DNA of 64,000 nt from Sipunculus nudus (GCA_026874595.1 CM049310.1:37961558-38025557), one strand, 5' to 3'. Shown: positions 49,620 through 60,290, counted from the stretch's first letter. Numbers and translations: made by a program. Notes: generated by a model not told the origin, from the letters alone.

Positions 49620-50135
49620 TCAGCCATATTAAATAGAATGTAGAAACTTGTTTTTGCTGTATTATCTCATGGAGATGTTATCCATTATACAATTTTGAAA
49701 ATTTGGTTGGACTCGAGAGCGGAGAATGTATATGATCAGCTGTATATAAATGTCTTTAACCCGAAATGCATTCCTCAATAATAGATTTTGTGCTGCTCAT
49801 TGAATGACGATACCCATCTGCATCACATATAGAGACAACAGATGTTAGAAAGAAAATTCCATGCGACGGATTCTTTTTTTTAATTAGAAATAAAGCATTA
49901 GCAAAATAATGATAAAACACATGACCCTTTATGTCAGTTATGATAGATGAGACTAGACATCTCCAAATTTGCCTTTCCTAATACTCTTTTTACTCTTATT
50001 TACTCTTATTTAGTTACCGATATTTCATATATTTATCAATTTTTAAATTTTGAAAATAAAACTTTGTAATGTTGTTTGTTCCCCATGAATATTTTTCCAT
50101 TAACATTAACACGTTCTGCGTTAAGCAATTTCCGG
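49620..50135. other. Unassigned AT-rich DNA
   Basis: No feature is recognised. Confidence 0.3.
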
Positions 50136-50136
50136 T

Positions 50137-50137
<1 letters not shown>

Positions 50138-50200
<63 letters not shown>
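50138..50200. repeat. (TA)n-(GA)n compound microsatellite
   Basis: A TA run of about 30 bp is followed directly by a GA run of about 32 bp. Confidence 0.96.
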
Positions 50201-50205
<5 letters not shown>

Positions 50206-50274
50206 TAATGAACAGCTCTGTGATTTTCACAAATAATTAAGAGAGTTTTTTTATGTTTCTCTACTGAGGGATCG

Positions 50275-50395
50275 CGTCTTTACGATATTACTCTCTGCTG
50301 GGACATAACACCGAACACATGATACTCGGCGGATGCTCGAACCCACGATCTGTCCTCTGTTTAGTCCGGCGCCCTCCATAGACTATGGACCACAG
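50275..50395 (-). mobile_element. Possible tRNA-derived remnant
   Basis: The minus strand carries GTGGGTTCGAGCATCC, a good match to a pol III B box, in a locally GC-rich segment. No convincing A box or cloverleaf was found. Confidence 0.25.
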
Positions 50396-50399
50396 TTAA

Positions 50400-51460
50400 A
50401 TGCAAATTTTAACATGCGACTTGTGCGTATCAATTATTTTACTACGATAAATACATTTAAATGATTATATTTTACAAGGTATAAACGTAGATGTATACTT
50501 TCACCATATAGACATCAACATGTTACAAACCATTGAATGTTTTGACTTTCGACTTAATAACTAATTTTGAAGAAATGAAAATATCAAAGCCGGCCACAAA
50601 TAAACCCCTGCCCTCTTGGGTGGGTGAGATTAGGGGGCAAAATACTGTCCGATAAACACTTGGTTTGAAATTATCATTTTATTGCATGTTATTTGATATT
50701 ACATATCATGGATGAACATTCGTTTTGATAATTATCTGCAATTTCTGGACTTAGCTGCTGTATATGTAATTATTTTGGTTCTTCCATCACCTCCGTTACA
50801 CCAGTTGCATTAAAAGCACAAATAGAAACTTATCACCAACTCTGTTACGTCAACTCTGTTGCAAAAGTGAAACAGTGTTGATGTAACGGAATTGATGGAT
50901 TTTTTTATTAAGAGCGTTATTTGTTAGAGATAAATGAAAACTAACTATAATTGCTGGTTTCAAAGCTGAAGTAAATATACTCCTTAGTCGTGGTCAACAG
51001 TTTACCTACTCTTGTCTTTTTTTATGGCCTTAACAGCATTACACAGTCTAGTTACGGTGCTGAAGTAAAAAATGAGGCAACTTAGCAAGGTAAGTCACGA
51101 AGGCGACTCCAAAGTGCTGTGACCTCTGACCTCATTAAATATTTATGGTTTTTACTAGAAATCGAACTAAGGTGAGATACTTTATTTATTAACATTTCTT
51201 ATGCGTTTAATTTTTTAAAAATTCTCCATATGGGATCACCCCCCTACCCCGTGTACCTGTTATTAACCTGGTCGAGGCACAAAACATAATGTATATGCTT
51301 TAAATAAGTCCATTATCTCTTTCTTTGATAATTTGACTTTTTCGATCACTTATTATTACTCTATTATTACTATATTGGTTGCCCAGTTTAGTAAAATACT
51401 AAAGCTGAAGGTCTAGTTGGCAAAGTGTCTTTATATGGACTAAAATCTACACATGTCACC
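50400..51460. other. Unassigned DNA downstream of the minus-strand exon candidate
   Basis: If the exon at 51,464-51,638 is real, this is its following intron. No second exon with a recognisable domain was found on the minus strand here. Confidence 0.3.
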
Positions 51461-51463
51461 TAC

Positions 51464-51638
51464 CTTTAGGAGAGTCGCATAGTTTGAGATATCTGGCCGT
51501 AACACGCTTGGTGTGTAGTGTTTCTTTCGGCAACCAAGGACTATATACAGCTTTACTTCTTCTCAATAATATTACAGTAACTATTATCCCTTGTATTGCT
51601 GTGATGGCAAGAATGTATTTTAGTATTTGTTTCCTCAT
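51464..51638 (-). CDS. Candidate first coding exon of a signal-anchored membrane protein
   Basis: Starting at the ATG at 51,638 (minus), 58 codons encode a short basic N-terminus (MRKQILK), one hydrophobic segment at about residues 6-25, then a polar stretch (RRSKAVYSPWLPKE to ARYLKLCDSPK). The frame ends exactly at AAAG-gtaggt, an excellent donor, leaving phase 1. An acceptor-like TTTCAAAGCAG precedes the ATG by one base, so this may be the second exon, after a 5' UTR exon. A short tail, signal anchor and lumenal stem form the usual first exon of Golgi type II enzymes such as glycosyltransferases and sulfotransferases. That is family knowledge, not evidence of activity. No catalytic exon was found in the window; it may lie further left, be lost, or not exist. 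Confidence 0.45.
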
Positions 51639-52058
51639 ACTGCTTTGAAAGCGAAACACGTAGGTGCTTCCTATCTGCGTTTAACACCCCTGTCACGATA
51701 ATCAGCATAAATATAATCGCCCTCAATACGCATAGTTTGTAATCTCTATGCTAAAATTCAATGCGAGAATGGAAAACCGGAAAATCAGACCTTTCTGGAC
51801 CACTGATCCGCCTCTGGTTTGCAATATAGACGACATATATGTAAATATTTAAATATTTTCATTGGTCAACACTGTCAGCATGAACTTGATATCTACCTCG
51901 CTATGGAATCCGAAACCAGTATAAGAGTAACTTCTATAGAGGTTTTGCACTGACGTCACATATAACACGTGGTGATTGTTTATGCTGCTATCTTGGGCGG
52001 CCCAAGCACATCAGCAGACCACAGCACAAGCCAAGGGGATAGTCGATCAAAGTTTAGT

Positions 52059-52222
52059 ATGGTGAAGCTTTCAAAGTATGCTGAAAGTTTAGATTCAGTA
52101 GCCTCAGGTCCCTACAAAAAAAACTCACACTATGTGGTGGTTTATAGCTTAGTTAGAGCCCAAAAAATAAGACGTATTACAAGCCTAAAAGTTTACAATT
52201 TTAGGCTACTTAAAGTAATTTA
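52059..52222 (+). pseudogene. N-terminal module of the SWIM-YqaJ-PHD pseudogene
   Basis: The frame open from 51,969 reads MVKLSKYAESLDSVASGPY at 52,059, then YVVVYSLVR and SLKVYNFRLL before a stop at about 52,221. The KLSKYAESLD opening and the YLV / YKSLxAYNFF-type ending are how I remember the N-terminus of this family, but the part between them is much shorter than usual, implying a deletion. ATG 52,059 is the more family-like start. Confidence 0.55.
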
Positions 52223-52280
52223 GAAGTGATTATTTGTTTATAATTAGGGAATACATTAGTTTTTTTGGCAGAGTAAAACA

Positions 52281-52832
52281 TAGCCCGATTTAATCGGAAT
52301 CAATATTATTAGGCCTTGCCATACATTGAGCGCGATAGCCATACATTAAGAGTCTCTACAGTATCAGCCATGGAACATGCAACGGATGCCTTGATTGCTT
52401 GTTTACTACCAAACAACAAAAAGCAGGATAACACCATTTTAACTCCAATAAGTATGTGTTTCATGGTTTTTATAGCAAATTTAATTACACTTTGATCACA
52501 ATTTTTAAACATTTACTGACCTTTTTTTCCAGGGGCCTGTCAGCGAGTTTAGTAAGAGCAGTCGAATGGGCGCACTTGAAGACCTCACTGGGAGCCTCGA
52601 CGACTCGAGTCATTGCAACTAAAATTCTGTTACATTTTGTTTCAACTGGCCCAGCGCTGAAGAGTGACGCGCTGCCACGGGGTAATAAACACCGGTTGAC
52701 ACTGGTTACAAAGCATTGGGTGGTGTGTAGTTTGAGGCTTATATTGTAGAAACTCTCACTGAATAGCTATCGGACACAATACATGGCAGGGCCTAATAAT
52801 ATTGATCCAGATTAATTCGGGCTAGGCCTAAG
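52281..52832 (+). mobile_element. Terminal-inverted-repeat element, copy B (complete)
   Basis: The left end (AGCCCGATTTAATC, CAATATTATTAGGCC, CATACATTGAG, GAGTCTCTAC) is the imperfect reverse complement of the right end (GTAGAAACTCTCACTGAATAG, GCCTAATAATATTG, GATTAATTCGGGCT), giving inverted repeats of about 80-95 bp. The roughly 550-bp element has no transposase. It matches copy A at 39,533. It lies between the N-terminal and SWIM modules of the YqaJ pseudogene. I could not define a target-site duplication. Confidence 0.85.
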
Positions 52833-53878
52833 TAAACTTTGATGTTTACATTTCGTGAAAACTGCATGGGCCAATAAGTTGTGTTCTTGAATTCGACTGA
52901 AATAATGTTACAAAAGTAATTTTTTTAGTTGTAATAAGAAATGAAATAATAAAATTAAAAATTGACGGAATTTTAAGGTCTTAATGGCAAACATATCCTG
53001 ACAAAGAGTTTCTCTTTTTACCGAATAATGAGTATTCCGCGAGACTGGGACATTTCCATTCCTTTTACATTCAGATGTGTACATACAAAATACAGAGAAT
53101 GAATAAGCAGCCAATTCATTTGATTAATTCAAAAATCCATACACCTGTACAAATCTTAGAAAAGTCAGGGCGTGAATCAGGGGTCTGGATGGCTGTTAAC
53201 TTGATTGACAGGAGAGGCAGTCATTGTTATTAGGAAATTGGGACTTTTGCCTACATGATTGGGGTCAGGTCAGAGAATCCAAAGACACTGAAAACGGAAA
53301 CACGTTATAAACTTCTCTAATGGTGAAGTCTCTTATTATCAATTTAGTTTTGATCTTCTTTTCAGTATCATATTGAGCCTTGCAAGGTAGAGTGCTAACT
53401 GATGTGCATGAAAATACTGCAAAAATCTTATCTGATAAATCTAAATCTTGTCAGAAATTTCAAGATATTAATGATATTTTTATTAGTTTTGTAAGTCAAG
53501 TTTGCATGTCGGTTCTAAAGTACTTTAGTGCCGACTTAAAGTAAACTTTAAAGTTTGAAGGTTAAAATTTTGAAAAAGATTTACGAAATTGTTTTAAATT
53601 GATCAGCACATCAAATTAGGTAAAGTGGTAGCTCTGATTGAATCAAGCAGTAAATATTACTCCCATAACAATTTCGTAGAGTGAACCCATATTGACATTA
53701 ACCCATATATTTTTAAAAAGTTATGTACCGAGGTTAGTTTATAAAATTGCCGATTTCAAGCCTTTGGACACTTTTCAAGAGGGGTAATGTTTTGAAATTT
53801 GATCTCCATGAATCATTTTATCAGAAAATGCCAATTGGCCCCAAGACTAATGGTTGATTTTTATTTAATTTTCTTCAG
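52833..53878. other. Putative intron remnant of the YqaJ pseudogene
   Basis: AT-rich DNA with no other feature. It ends in a polypyrimidine tract and CAG at 53,878, directly before the next conserved module. Confidence 0.5.
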
Positions 53879-54300
53879 GTGAACCATTCTCAGAAAGTGT
53901 CCGAGGTCAGCTTAAGTCCTTGGATTTGAGTGCAAGGAGATGGGGTGGTGGTGTGTGCCTACTGTTACTACATGGCCGGACTTTGGCAAGTTCTGTTTGC
54001 TACCGAGGCTGCTGTGAAAATGGTAAACAGCGGAACCTGTACCTCCCTTTCAGTGGTAGATTGCAAAAACAAAATTAGAGTATATGCCATCATCCAGCAT
54101 AAAGTTCACCAGTCCACAGAGAAAAAACACAAGCTGGATGAACCACACCCACCAACTCCTGAACCAAGCTAAACAGCTGGGGAATACAAGGTCCCCCCAC
54201 CAACATCTAAAGAGGCCCAGGAGCTTTACCTAAAATGAGCGGAAGTGGCACAAAGTCAGTTGTGCTCCTGACCAGCATGTTTTACCTGAATACTAGGATT
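53879..54300 (+). pseudogene. SWIM zinc-finger module of the pseudogene
   Basis: After the acceptor-like CAG the frame reads VNHSQKVSEVSLSPWI, then a TGA, then GDGVVVCAYCYYMAGL, LFATEAAVKMVNSGTCTSL and, further on, PPTSKEAQELYLK. Family members have CxCxxMAGLGExCSH next to AALLFA. Here the first Cys pair (CAYC) is kept, but the CxH pair is lost where about ten residues are missing after MAGL. Stops also occur near 54,172 and 54,236. Zinc binding by this segment is not possible as it stands. Confidence 0.75.
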
Positions 54301-54753
54301 TAACTCATGATCAGCTGCTAAAGCGGTGTGCATGTATTTCAGACACTTCAAGTAAAGAGACCAAGTAATATACAATTAAATAAAACACTAAATAAACATC
54401 AATTTACCTTTTTTATTATATTAAGATTGGATTTTATATAACATTATATATATATATATAATATTTATAATACAAATAATGTTTAAAATTCACAATTTAG
54501 TTAATAATGACTATAGAAATAAAGAAATAATGATATAATACATAGCGTGAAATATGAAGACTGCTGTATAAAATCACTTAAATACATAATTTGATTTACA
54601 TACTCCCAACAAAAAAGTTAAACATGATGGATTGAATATAATATGAATCATTTGGGACATATCCATTTAAATCCTCCGTTTTAATTAAATTCTTGTTTGT
54701 ATGATGCAGAGTCAGGTCACGAGCAACCTCTGAGTCCAACCCAGGGTATATAT

Positions 54754-54760
54754 ATCTAAG

Positions 54761-54811
<51 letters not shown>
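54754..54811. repeat. (TA)n microsatellite in the second interval of the pseudogene
   Basis: A TA run of about 50 bp. A shorter TA stretch lies at 54,444-54,462. Confidence 0.95.
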
Positions 54812-54813
<2 letters not shown>

Positions 54814-55353
54814 GACAGACATCGACATGAACATTAACTAATAATAATATATTTTTAAAACAACTATGATGGAGCCATAAAATATGTAAAGTAAAACTGG
54901 AAATTTTGTATTTTGTGTGGGGATGGCCTTGGAATTGGTATGATGATGTTTTGGTGGAGATATGCATACTTACCACCTGATTTTCTGCATTACGATATCT
55001 TCTTTCCATTTGCTTTTCCTAGGCTTATACCACTGATTATCTCAGCTGCTGCTGATTGATATGGCTTCTTTTTTAGTAAATAGCTAAAACCTGTTTTCGT
55101 TCGAAACTGCTTTGTCAAAATGTTCGAAGGTTTTATATACATATGCCACTCTACAGAACATGGAGTGGTAGAGATTTATTAGAATATAGGACAATGAAGA
55201 AACGATACGCAAGACATAGCTGTGCTGAAACTGTACTACCATGATAATATCATTTCCTACCATAGCCTTAAAGAAAGCAATTTCTACATTAAAACTTTGT
55301 ATTCAAATAATACTAGTATATCATGTTTTGAAATTATTATATTAATTTTCCAG
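54812..55353. other. Putative intron remnant of the YqaJ pseudogene (3' part)
   Basis: No independent feature is recognised. It ends in TTAATTTTCCAG immediately before the YqaJ module. Confidence 0.45.
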
Positions 55354-55837
55354 GTGGAAGTTTACACATGAAGACACTGCCAGGCAGGCGTTCATTGACC
55401 AAACAGTGCCATACACCAGTCAAATAAAGTTGAGGTATGTGGCTTCTTCATCAGTATTCAATCTTCATTCCTCGGGACATCACTAGATGATATCATATCA
55501 TGTGTTTGTTGTCAGAAATGTCAGCTGGAAATCAAATGTCCCTACTAGTCAAAAGAGAAAAAAATGTGTTGATTTGGTATCAGGCAAAGGCGATTGTTTG
55601 GAACACTTCAAAGGAAAATTGCAGCTTAAGAAAGATCACAGCTACTAATACCATGTTCAGGCTCAATAACATCTTGTTGATTCTGTAAAGTACTGTGAGT
55701 TTGTTGTTTGGACAGAGAAAGAAATTCATATTGAGAATATTCTTCCAGACAGTAGCTTCCTTGAAAATACTTTTTCCAACATTATTGAATTCTACACAGT
55801 GGGAGTATATAGGAAATATGACAGGATGATGTCATGA
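55354..55837 (+). pseudogene. YqaJ nuclease module of the pseudogene
   Basis: Conserved blocks appear in order but in different frames: WKFTHEDTARQAFIDQ (matching a W-x-x-x-HE-x-x-A line), CGFFIS then FLGTSLDDIIS (family: FLGASPDG, so the usual Pro and Gly positions differ), CQLEIKCP at about 55,535 (the E-x-K catalytic motif), KGKLQLKKDH, and EFVVWTEKEIHIENILPDS (55,696-55,755). Frame changes fall near 55,434 and after LEIKCPY, with stops at several points. The last frame ends at TGA 55,835. The domain length is close to normal, so decay is by point changes more than large deletion. Confidence 0.8.
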
Positions 55838-55889
55838 TTTCATGTTCAAATGATCAAGGATGCAAGGTTTAGAGATTCCATCTCCAGTG

Positions 55890-55943
55890 TCTGAGGCGAA
55901 AGGGTGCCCGGTGGGAAATGGTTATGTCTAGATTGCAAAAAGC
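55890..55943 (+). pseudogene. C-terminal end of a PHD finger
   Basis: VPGGKWLCLDCKK (55,904-55,942) matches the last Cys pair of a PHD finger (typically GKWxCPDC). It lies 66 bp after the YqaJ stop, where family members carry a PHD finger. The first half of the finger is not recognisable. Confidence 0.55.
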
Positions 55944-56315
55944 TAAAAATAAAATCTTAAATATGTTGGACATTCTTACATTTATGATCAGCTGCCGGAT
56001 TGAAGACTTAAAATATATACATGCATTCAAAGACACATTAGATTGCTTAGCTATGAAATCTCTTGAGGCTGAAATGTGTAAAGCATTTGATATGTTATCT
56101 ACCCAAAACGCAAAACAGATTCTGATGCATAAATCAAGGCAAAGGCCACATGTACAATTTTATATAGGGTTACTAGTATATAGTAATACTGTCACTCTGA
56201 GGAAGTGTTATTAGGACGGTACCCTGCAACATAGTGTACTTTTGTTTTGTGGACCCGATAACCACGTATATTCTTACAGCAGCTATGTTTCGAGTTTTCT
56301 CATAATAAAGCATGC
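55944..56315. other. Unassigned DNA between the YqaJ and transposase remnants
   Basis: A 98-codon plus frame (55,918-56,214) overlaps the PHD end and continues with MISCRIEDLKYIHAF and KSLEAEMCKAF. It has balanced composition, but I recognise no family. Confidence 0.3.
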
Positions 56316-56576
56316 TTATTTGTTTTTACCTTTAGTAAAGGCTGGGATTTCAACCTTGGCGCTGTGCAAACCAACTGAATCACTTATGTCAAACCCTCTA
56401 TCTGCTAATATTGTATCTCCTGGATTTATTTTGTCTAAAAATTGATAGTTTTCTGCAAGATATATATTGCTTACCCTGCCACCCCATCGCTTGGAAAGAA
56501 AGGAAATTGCCCCTTGTGATGCTACGGAAATAGGATATTTTATTGTATAGTGTGATTTATTATAAGAGTATGTGTG
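56316..56576 (-). pseudogene. DDE_Tnp_4 transposase fragment (PIF/Harbinger or ISL2EU type)
   Basis: The minus strand reads TYSYNKSHYTIKYPIS, ASQGAISFLSKRWGGRVSN, LLYFL-type linkers, and INPGDTILADRGFDISDSVG, then KVEIPAFTKGKNK and a stop. This is the middle of a DDE_Tnp_4 transposase, with the second catalytic Asp in LADRGFDI. The first Asp block upstream and the final acidic block downstream are missing, so about 87 of 350-400 residues remain. The frame continues upstream of 56,576 without likeness. A catalytically complete enzyme is excluded. Confidence 0.85.
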
Positions 56577-56855
56577 TGTAACTTCATTACTTAAAAAATA
56601 TAAAAGTTTGTCCACTATTATTTTTATGTGTATGCTGCTTGTGTTGTGTGGCATTCTGTCTACACATATTATTATTGTAACCCGCAAAACACAAACTCGT
56701 CATATTGTGACGGGGATCAAATCCTGCAGAAGAAGCCCATTTTACTGGGTCTATATCAGACTTTAAATTGCCTAATTGACAAATTCAATTAATATAGTTT
56801 AAAACACTTCTATATTTAACAGTGCTACTAGTTGTAATAATCTTGTTACTTTTAG

Positions 56856-57014
56856 AAAACTGTACACAGGAATCACATCATTAACCAGGCACATAAGACC
56901 TGAAAGCAAGGTACAAGCAACGGCTCTCTCCGGCATAGGTGGAAAACCTTGGAACATCCAAAGGGTTAATAACTCCAGCACCAAAGCCCTGTATGTGAAA
57001 CGATGGGGCGTTAG
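56856..57014 (+). CDS. Candidate internal exon, unassigned
   Basis: A 159-bp stretch is bounded by TTGTTACTTTTAG and by GTTAG-gtgcgt, both fair splice signals. One frame stays open throughout: KLYTGITSLTRHIRPESK, VQATALSGIGGKPWNIQR, VNNSSTKALYVKRWGV. Entry and exit phases match, so it could be spliced in or skipped without a frame change. The opposite strand is also partly open (minus frame 56,984-56,799), which weakens the case. No family is recognised and no partner exon found. Confidence 0.3.
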
Positions 57015-57355
57015 GTGCGTATGGCCTTGAGCGCATATCTCGCAATCATATTCTTTTTAACTATGCTTTATAGCTGTGGCAGAAAACAGGGTATAGGAGT
57101 TAGCACCTGATGTGGCAGTAAACATATTTATATCAATTCAAAAGATTCTGTTTTACCACTTCCTGGCCCCTTTCTGCTGGGTTTGACATGTCATGTTAAA
57201 TGTCAGTCTGCATGAATGGCCGTGCATAATCCTGTCAGCTAGAGACTTTTATCTGCATGTTATTTACATAGCATCACCCAGTAAGCAGTCAGTAAGGTGA
57301 AATGTGTTTTAATGTGACGTTAATGACCTTGACCGTCATCAGCATGATTACAATA
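57015..57355. other. Unassigned DNA
   Basis: No feature is recognised. Confidence 0.3.
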
Positions 57356-57357
57356 TT

Positions 57358-57535
57358 ATTCCCTCCGCCAGGGGATATGCTTTCATCCCCATTCGTGAAT
57401 GTGTGTGTGCTCACAACATAGCTCATACAGTAATGAACTGAATCTTTTGACATTTTTAGGTGCATTTCGTGAATGGGACCGTCAAGAATCCATTGTATGT
57501 TGGTGCTGATTAGACACATAACCTGGATTAAGGAA
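57358..57535 (+). repeat. CCCTCCGCCAGGGG-type dispersed repeat
   Basis: It opens with CCCTCCGCCAGGGG, followed by an ATATGCTTTCATCCCCATTCG line and CATTTTTAGGTGCATTTCG. The layout resembles a repeat seen widely in marine invertebrate genomes. The minus frame 57,540-57,289 overlaps it and is not supported. Confidence 0.4.
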
Positions 57536-57539
57536 TGCA

Positions 57540-58560
57540 CTCATGAAACTTGGAATATGGTCCGGAAAAGTGAATGCAAACATCGCGAGAATGCAGATTT
57601 CCATTTATATTTAAAACTGCTTGTTTGAATGATTTATTGAAACAATATATAGTAAATAAATTCAAGTGGTATCCTTCGTTTGCATGTGTAGATAAACAGC
57701 TATCAGTGGATACTTAAAGCTTATTAAGCTCGCTCCTGATTTTCAAGATGATCAATTTCTGATGGAAATGGGGGTGCGACTTTTTCAGGTTATTGACTTT
57801 GAAATATAGAAAGGTGTGGATAACTTAAAGACTACTTAATTAGGGTTATTTCTTCTTCAATATCTCAAGAATTAACAATGATATTTAGTCAAACATTTTA
57901 GACCTGGGTTGTTATGTTCAAAGATTCTTAACAAGTCTACCATACAGGTCAAAATGCCGGTTTAAACAAAAAAAATTAAATAAATAATTGGTAGCGCAAT
58001 TTTTTGCAACTAAAGCGTCACTTCAGGATAAAATCTCTGGATAATCATGCAACCATACCTTGAAATTGTCCTGAGATTTTTTTTTCAAATTTTAAGTTAG
58101 CCTTTGAAGCTACTCCTCAGATATTGTGCTTACAAATATGCGACAGGTCCGGATTATTGGTCACAGGAAATTCTTGGTACAATAACAAGGATTCAAGGAC
58201 TCAAGGCTCATCTTTGAAGGTTTTCCATATGACAATATGGTAAAAGCGTAATTTATTTTATTCCACAGAAACTTTAATAATTCATTTCAGCTGCAAATAC
58301 AGACCAAGGGAATAATTATCATTAACCTCTATGGATTTCAGGTTGTTTGGTAATACGCAGTAAGCCGGACACTTGGGAATGTCACTGAGGTTCTATCAAA
58401 TTTCCAAGGTTTCCTTTTTAATTAGACCGTAGAGAATGAAATAAATGACCATCTGTTCCTTAAATTCATGATAACGACGTGATATTCCAAAGACATGTGA
58501 AATGTGACCAGATAGCTGTCAAGACAAGGGACATATGGACAATATGTGTATGTGCAGGTG
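57540..58560. other. Unassigned DNA
   Basis: No gene or repeat is recognised over 1 kb. Confidence 0.3.
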
Positions 58561-58568
58561 TGTGTGTT

Positions 58569-58581
58569 GGGGGGGGGGGGG
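58569..58581. repeat. Poly(G) tract
   Basis: Thirteen G residues following a short GT-rich stretch. Confidence 0.9.
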
Positions 58582-58589
58582 CGTAAATA

Positions 58590-59880
58590 TTACATTTCCC
58601 TCTTATCAGCTATGCAGCCGGATGTGTTGTGTAGATTTGCACCAGATGGAGTGTGTTATCAAATAACGCCTTTAGGGTGAGTATTGGTCCAAAGATTATA
58701 ATATTTAGCCGAGGAGGGCGTTGGAAGTTTTTTTGGACTAGGAATGTAGGAAGTGAGAGCAAGTTAATGCCGGGCGAAAGGTAAAGAACTTTTGAAGAAT
58801 TGATTGGTACGATTGGAGCCAGTTTTCAACGATGGTGCCCAATTGTTGGAGGTTACCGGAATAAACCTGTGTTTTGTTTCCCCCAGACAAGCGTGATTAT
58901 TTGGACTTTTGCGTGAACGTTCCCGTGAAATAGTTCCGCTGCGTGTGTGTTGTCACACACAACCAAAGTCAAGGTTACCGTCACAGTCGGACGAAGTGCA
59001 TATATTTACCAAAAGTTTTAGACTGTACACACACACCCACATTCTCATACACACACATAAATATATCTTGTCAGATATCGGTACAGACAATTATATAGTT
59101 CATTAAAATACCTACCGAGCATTGTCTCATACTCCTAGGAATAAAACCTAGATATAATAAAGTCGGCATAGGTACCTAAAGGTCTTTTCAGCTTATATAC
59201 ACAAACAGTTTTTATACTGATTGTACATTAGAAGGTCTAAACAGGTCCACTGAGGTTGGCAAAACGTTCATATAAATACCTAGTGAAGCAGACTAATCCA
59301 ACATAGGTATAACTCCTGATTAAGACAAGGTACCGAGTTAAAATAACCCTATATTGGTACCGTCTATTTTAAAATAGTCTACATTCCTACCTTCGGAGTT
59401 AGACTTGGTCTCACTTTTCTGTTCTATGTGTGAATGGTTCTCTATATATCGCGGATTAAAAACTGTCGATGAAATGTATTTATAAAGAATGAAGCACGAC
59501 ATTTATTGGCAGAGAATGACGTTATGATATTAAAAACGTTAAATTGGAGACCAGATGTTTTTTGTCCGTTTGTACATTTATCTGTGTTACATTACCCCAG
59601 GAACTTAGAGACTGATGCCCCTCTCTAATTTGTACGATGAGTCGATATCAAGTATGGATAGGTTGCACATAATTTATATCGATTTTGACCCAGGTATGAA
59701 AAATGAACACCCCTTTATTTTCAGTCTGTGCGTAGGCTTTTTAAGCATGCGTTTCTCACAAAAGAAAGGTGCTAGATAACTGATGATAGTTCACTTTCAT
59801 TTTTTTTTAAATTATGCAACTATGTCATGATATATGCCTGCCAATATTGTCAAACCATATATTTATGTACTATTACTGGA
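58590..59880. other. Unassigned DNA with a short CA-rich stretch
   Basis: ACACACACCC and CATACACACAC words at 59,024-59,060 are the only simple repeat. No gene is supported. Confidence 0.3.
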
Positions 59881-59884
59881 TATG

Positions 59885-59975
59885 ACATGTAATTTTTGCG
59901 AGCATTTAATTTTCGCGAACCAAGGTTATCTTGCAAAATTCGCAAAAATTGCATGCGAAAAATTCCGGTTCGACA
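59885..59975. repeat. TTTTCGCGAA-type dispersed repeat
   Basis: GCGAGCATTTAATTTTCGCG and CAAAATTCGCAAAAATTGC, then GCGAAAAATTCCGG, form a partly palindromic segment of a style widespread in invertebrate genomes. Confidence 0.45.
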
Positions 59976-60204
59976 GTATATTTTTTTTTGCTTCATATAT
60001 ACAAATGATTATACTTTATATAATCATTCTACTTATAGCAAAACATTTTTGTTTATGTATGTCTCCCTGTGGCAAGTAGGTTCGTGCTGTGGAAACATTT
60101 GGAGTTTTATTATCTTTTTCAGCAATAAATGTCATTTCCTTAATAAAAAAACATGATTTTACAGCAAAAGGTAAAATGCATATGACTGATATTCTAATGA
60201 GACT

Positions 60205-60290
60205 TGCCTCCGAGTCTGAGTACAAGTCCGAGTGCAGAACCCTCGAGTCCAAGTCTGAGTCCGAGTCTCCCCAATATGAACTCGAGTAAG
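60205..60290. repeat. Degenerate GAGTCC hexamer repeat
   Basis: Variants of GAGTCC/GAGTCT/AAGTCC repeat about ten times. The long minus frame 60,504-60,016 (162 codons) crosses it, which explains its DSDSD segment. Confidence 0.6.

Larger units (their letters stand above)
51969..55943 (+). pseudogene. Decayed SWIM-YqaJ-PHD gene (whole locus)
   Basis: Four modules occur in the order known for a large invertebrate protein family: an N-terminal KLSKYAESLDS / YSLV / SLKVYNF segment (52,059-52,222), a worn SWIM zinc finger (53,879-54,300), a YqaJ nuclease domain (55,354-55,837) and a PHD-finger end (55,890-55,943). Splice-acceptor-like tracts precede the second and third modules (TTAATTTTCTTCAG ending 53,878; TTAATTTTCCAG ending 55,353), so it descends from an intron-containing gene. 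Several stops and frameshifts lie inside the modules, and half of the SWIM ligands are missing. A terminal-inverted-repeat element (52,281-52,832) and a TA tract lie in the intervals. YqaJ belongs to the lambda-exonuclease-type nuclease fold. In animals such genes are multi-copy and often transposon-associated. This copy cannot make an intact protein. Confidence 0.8.

Noticed and set aside
55434-55440. A GAG-gtatgt donor after the block starting at 55,354, suggesting an 82-bp exon joined to 56,856-57,014
   Set aside because: The sequence after the apparent donor continues the YqaJ domain (CGFFIS, FLGTSLDD, LEIKCP) after a 1-nt shift, so the block belongs to the pseudogene and the phase match with 56,856 is coincidental.
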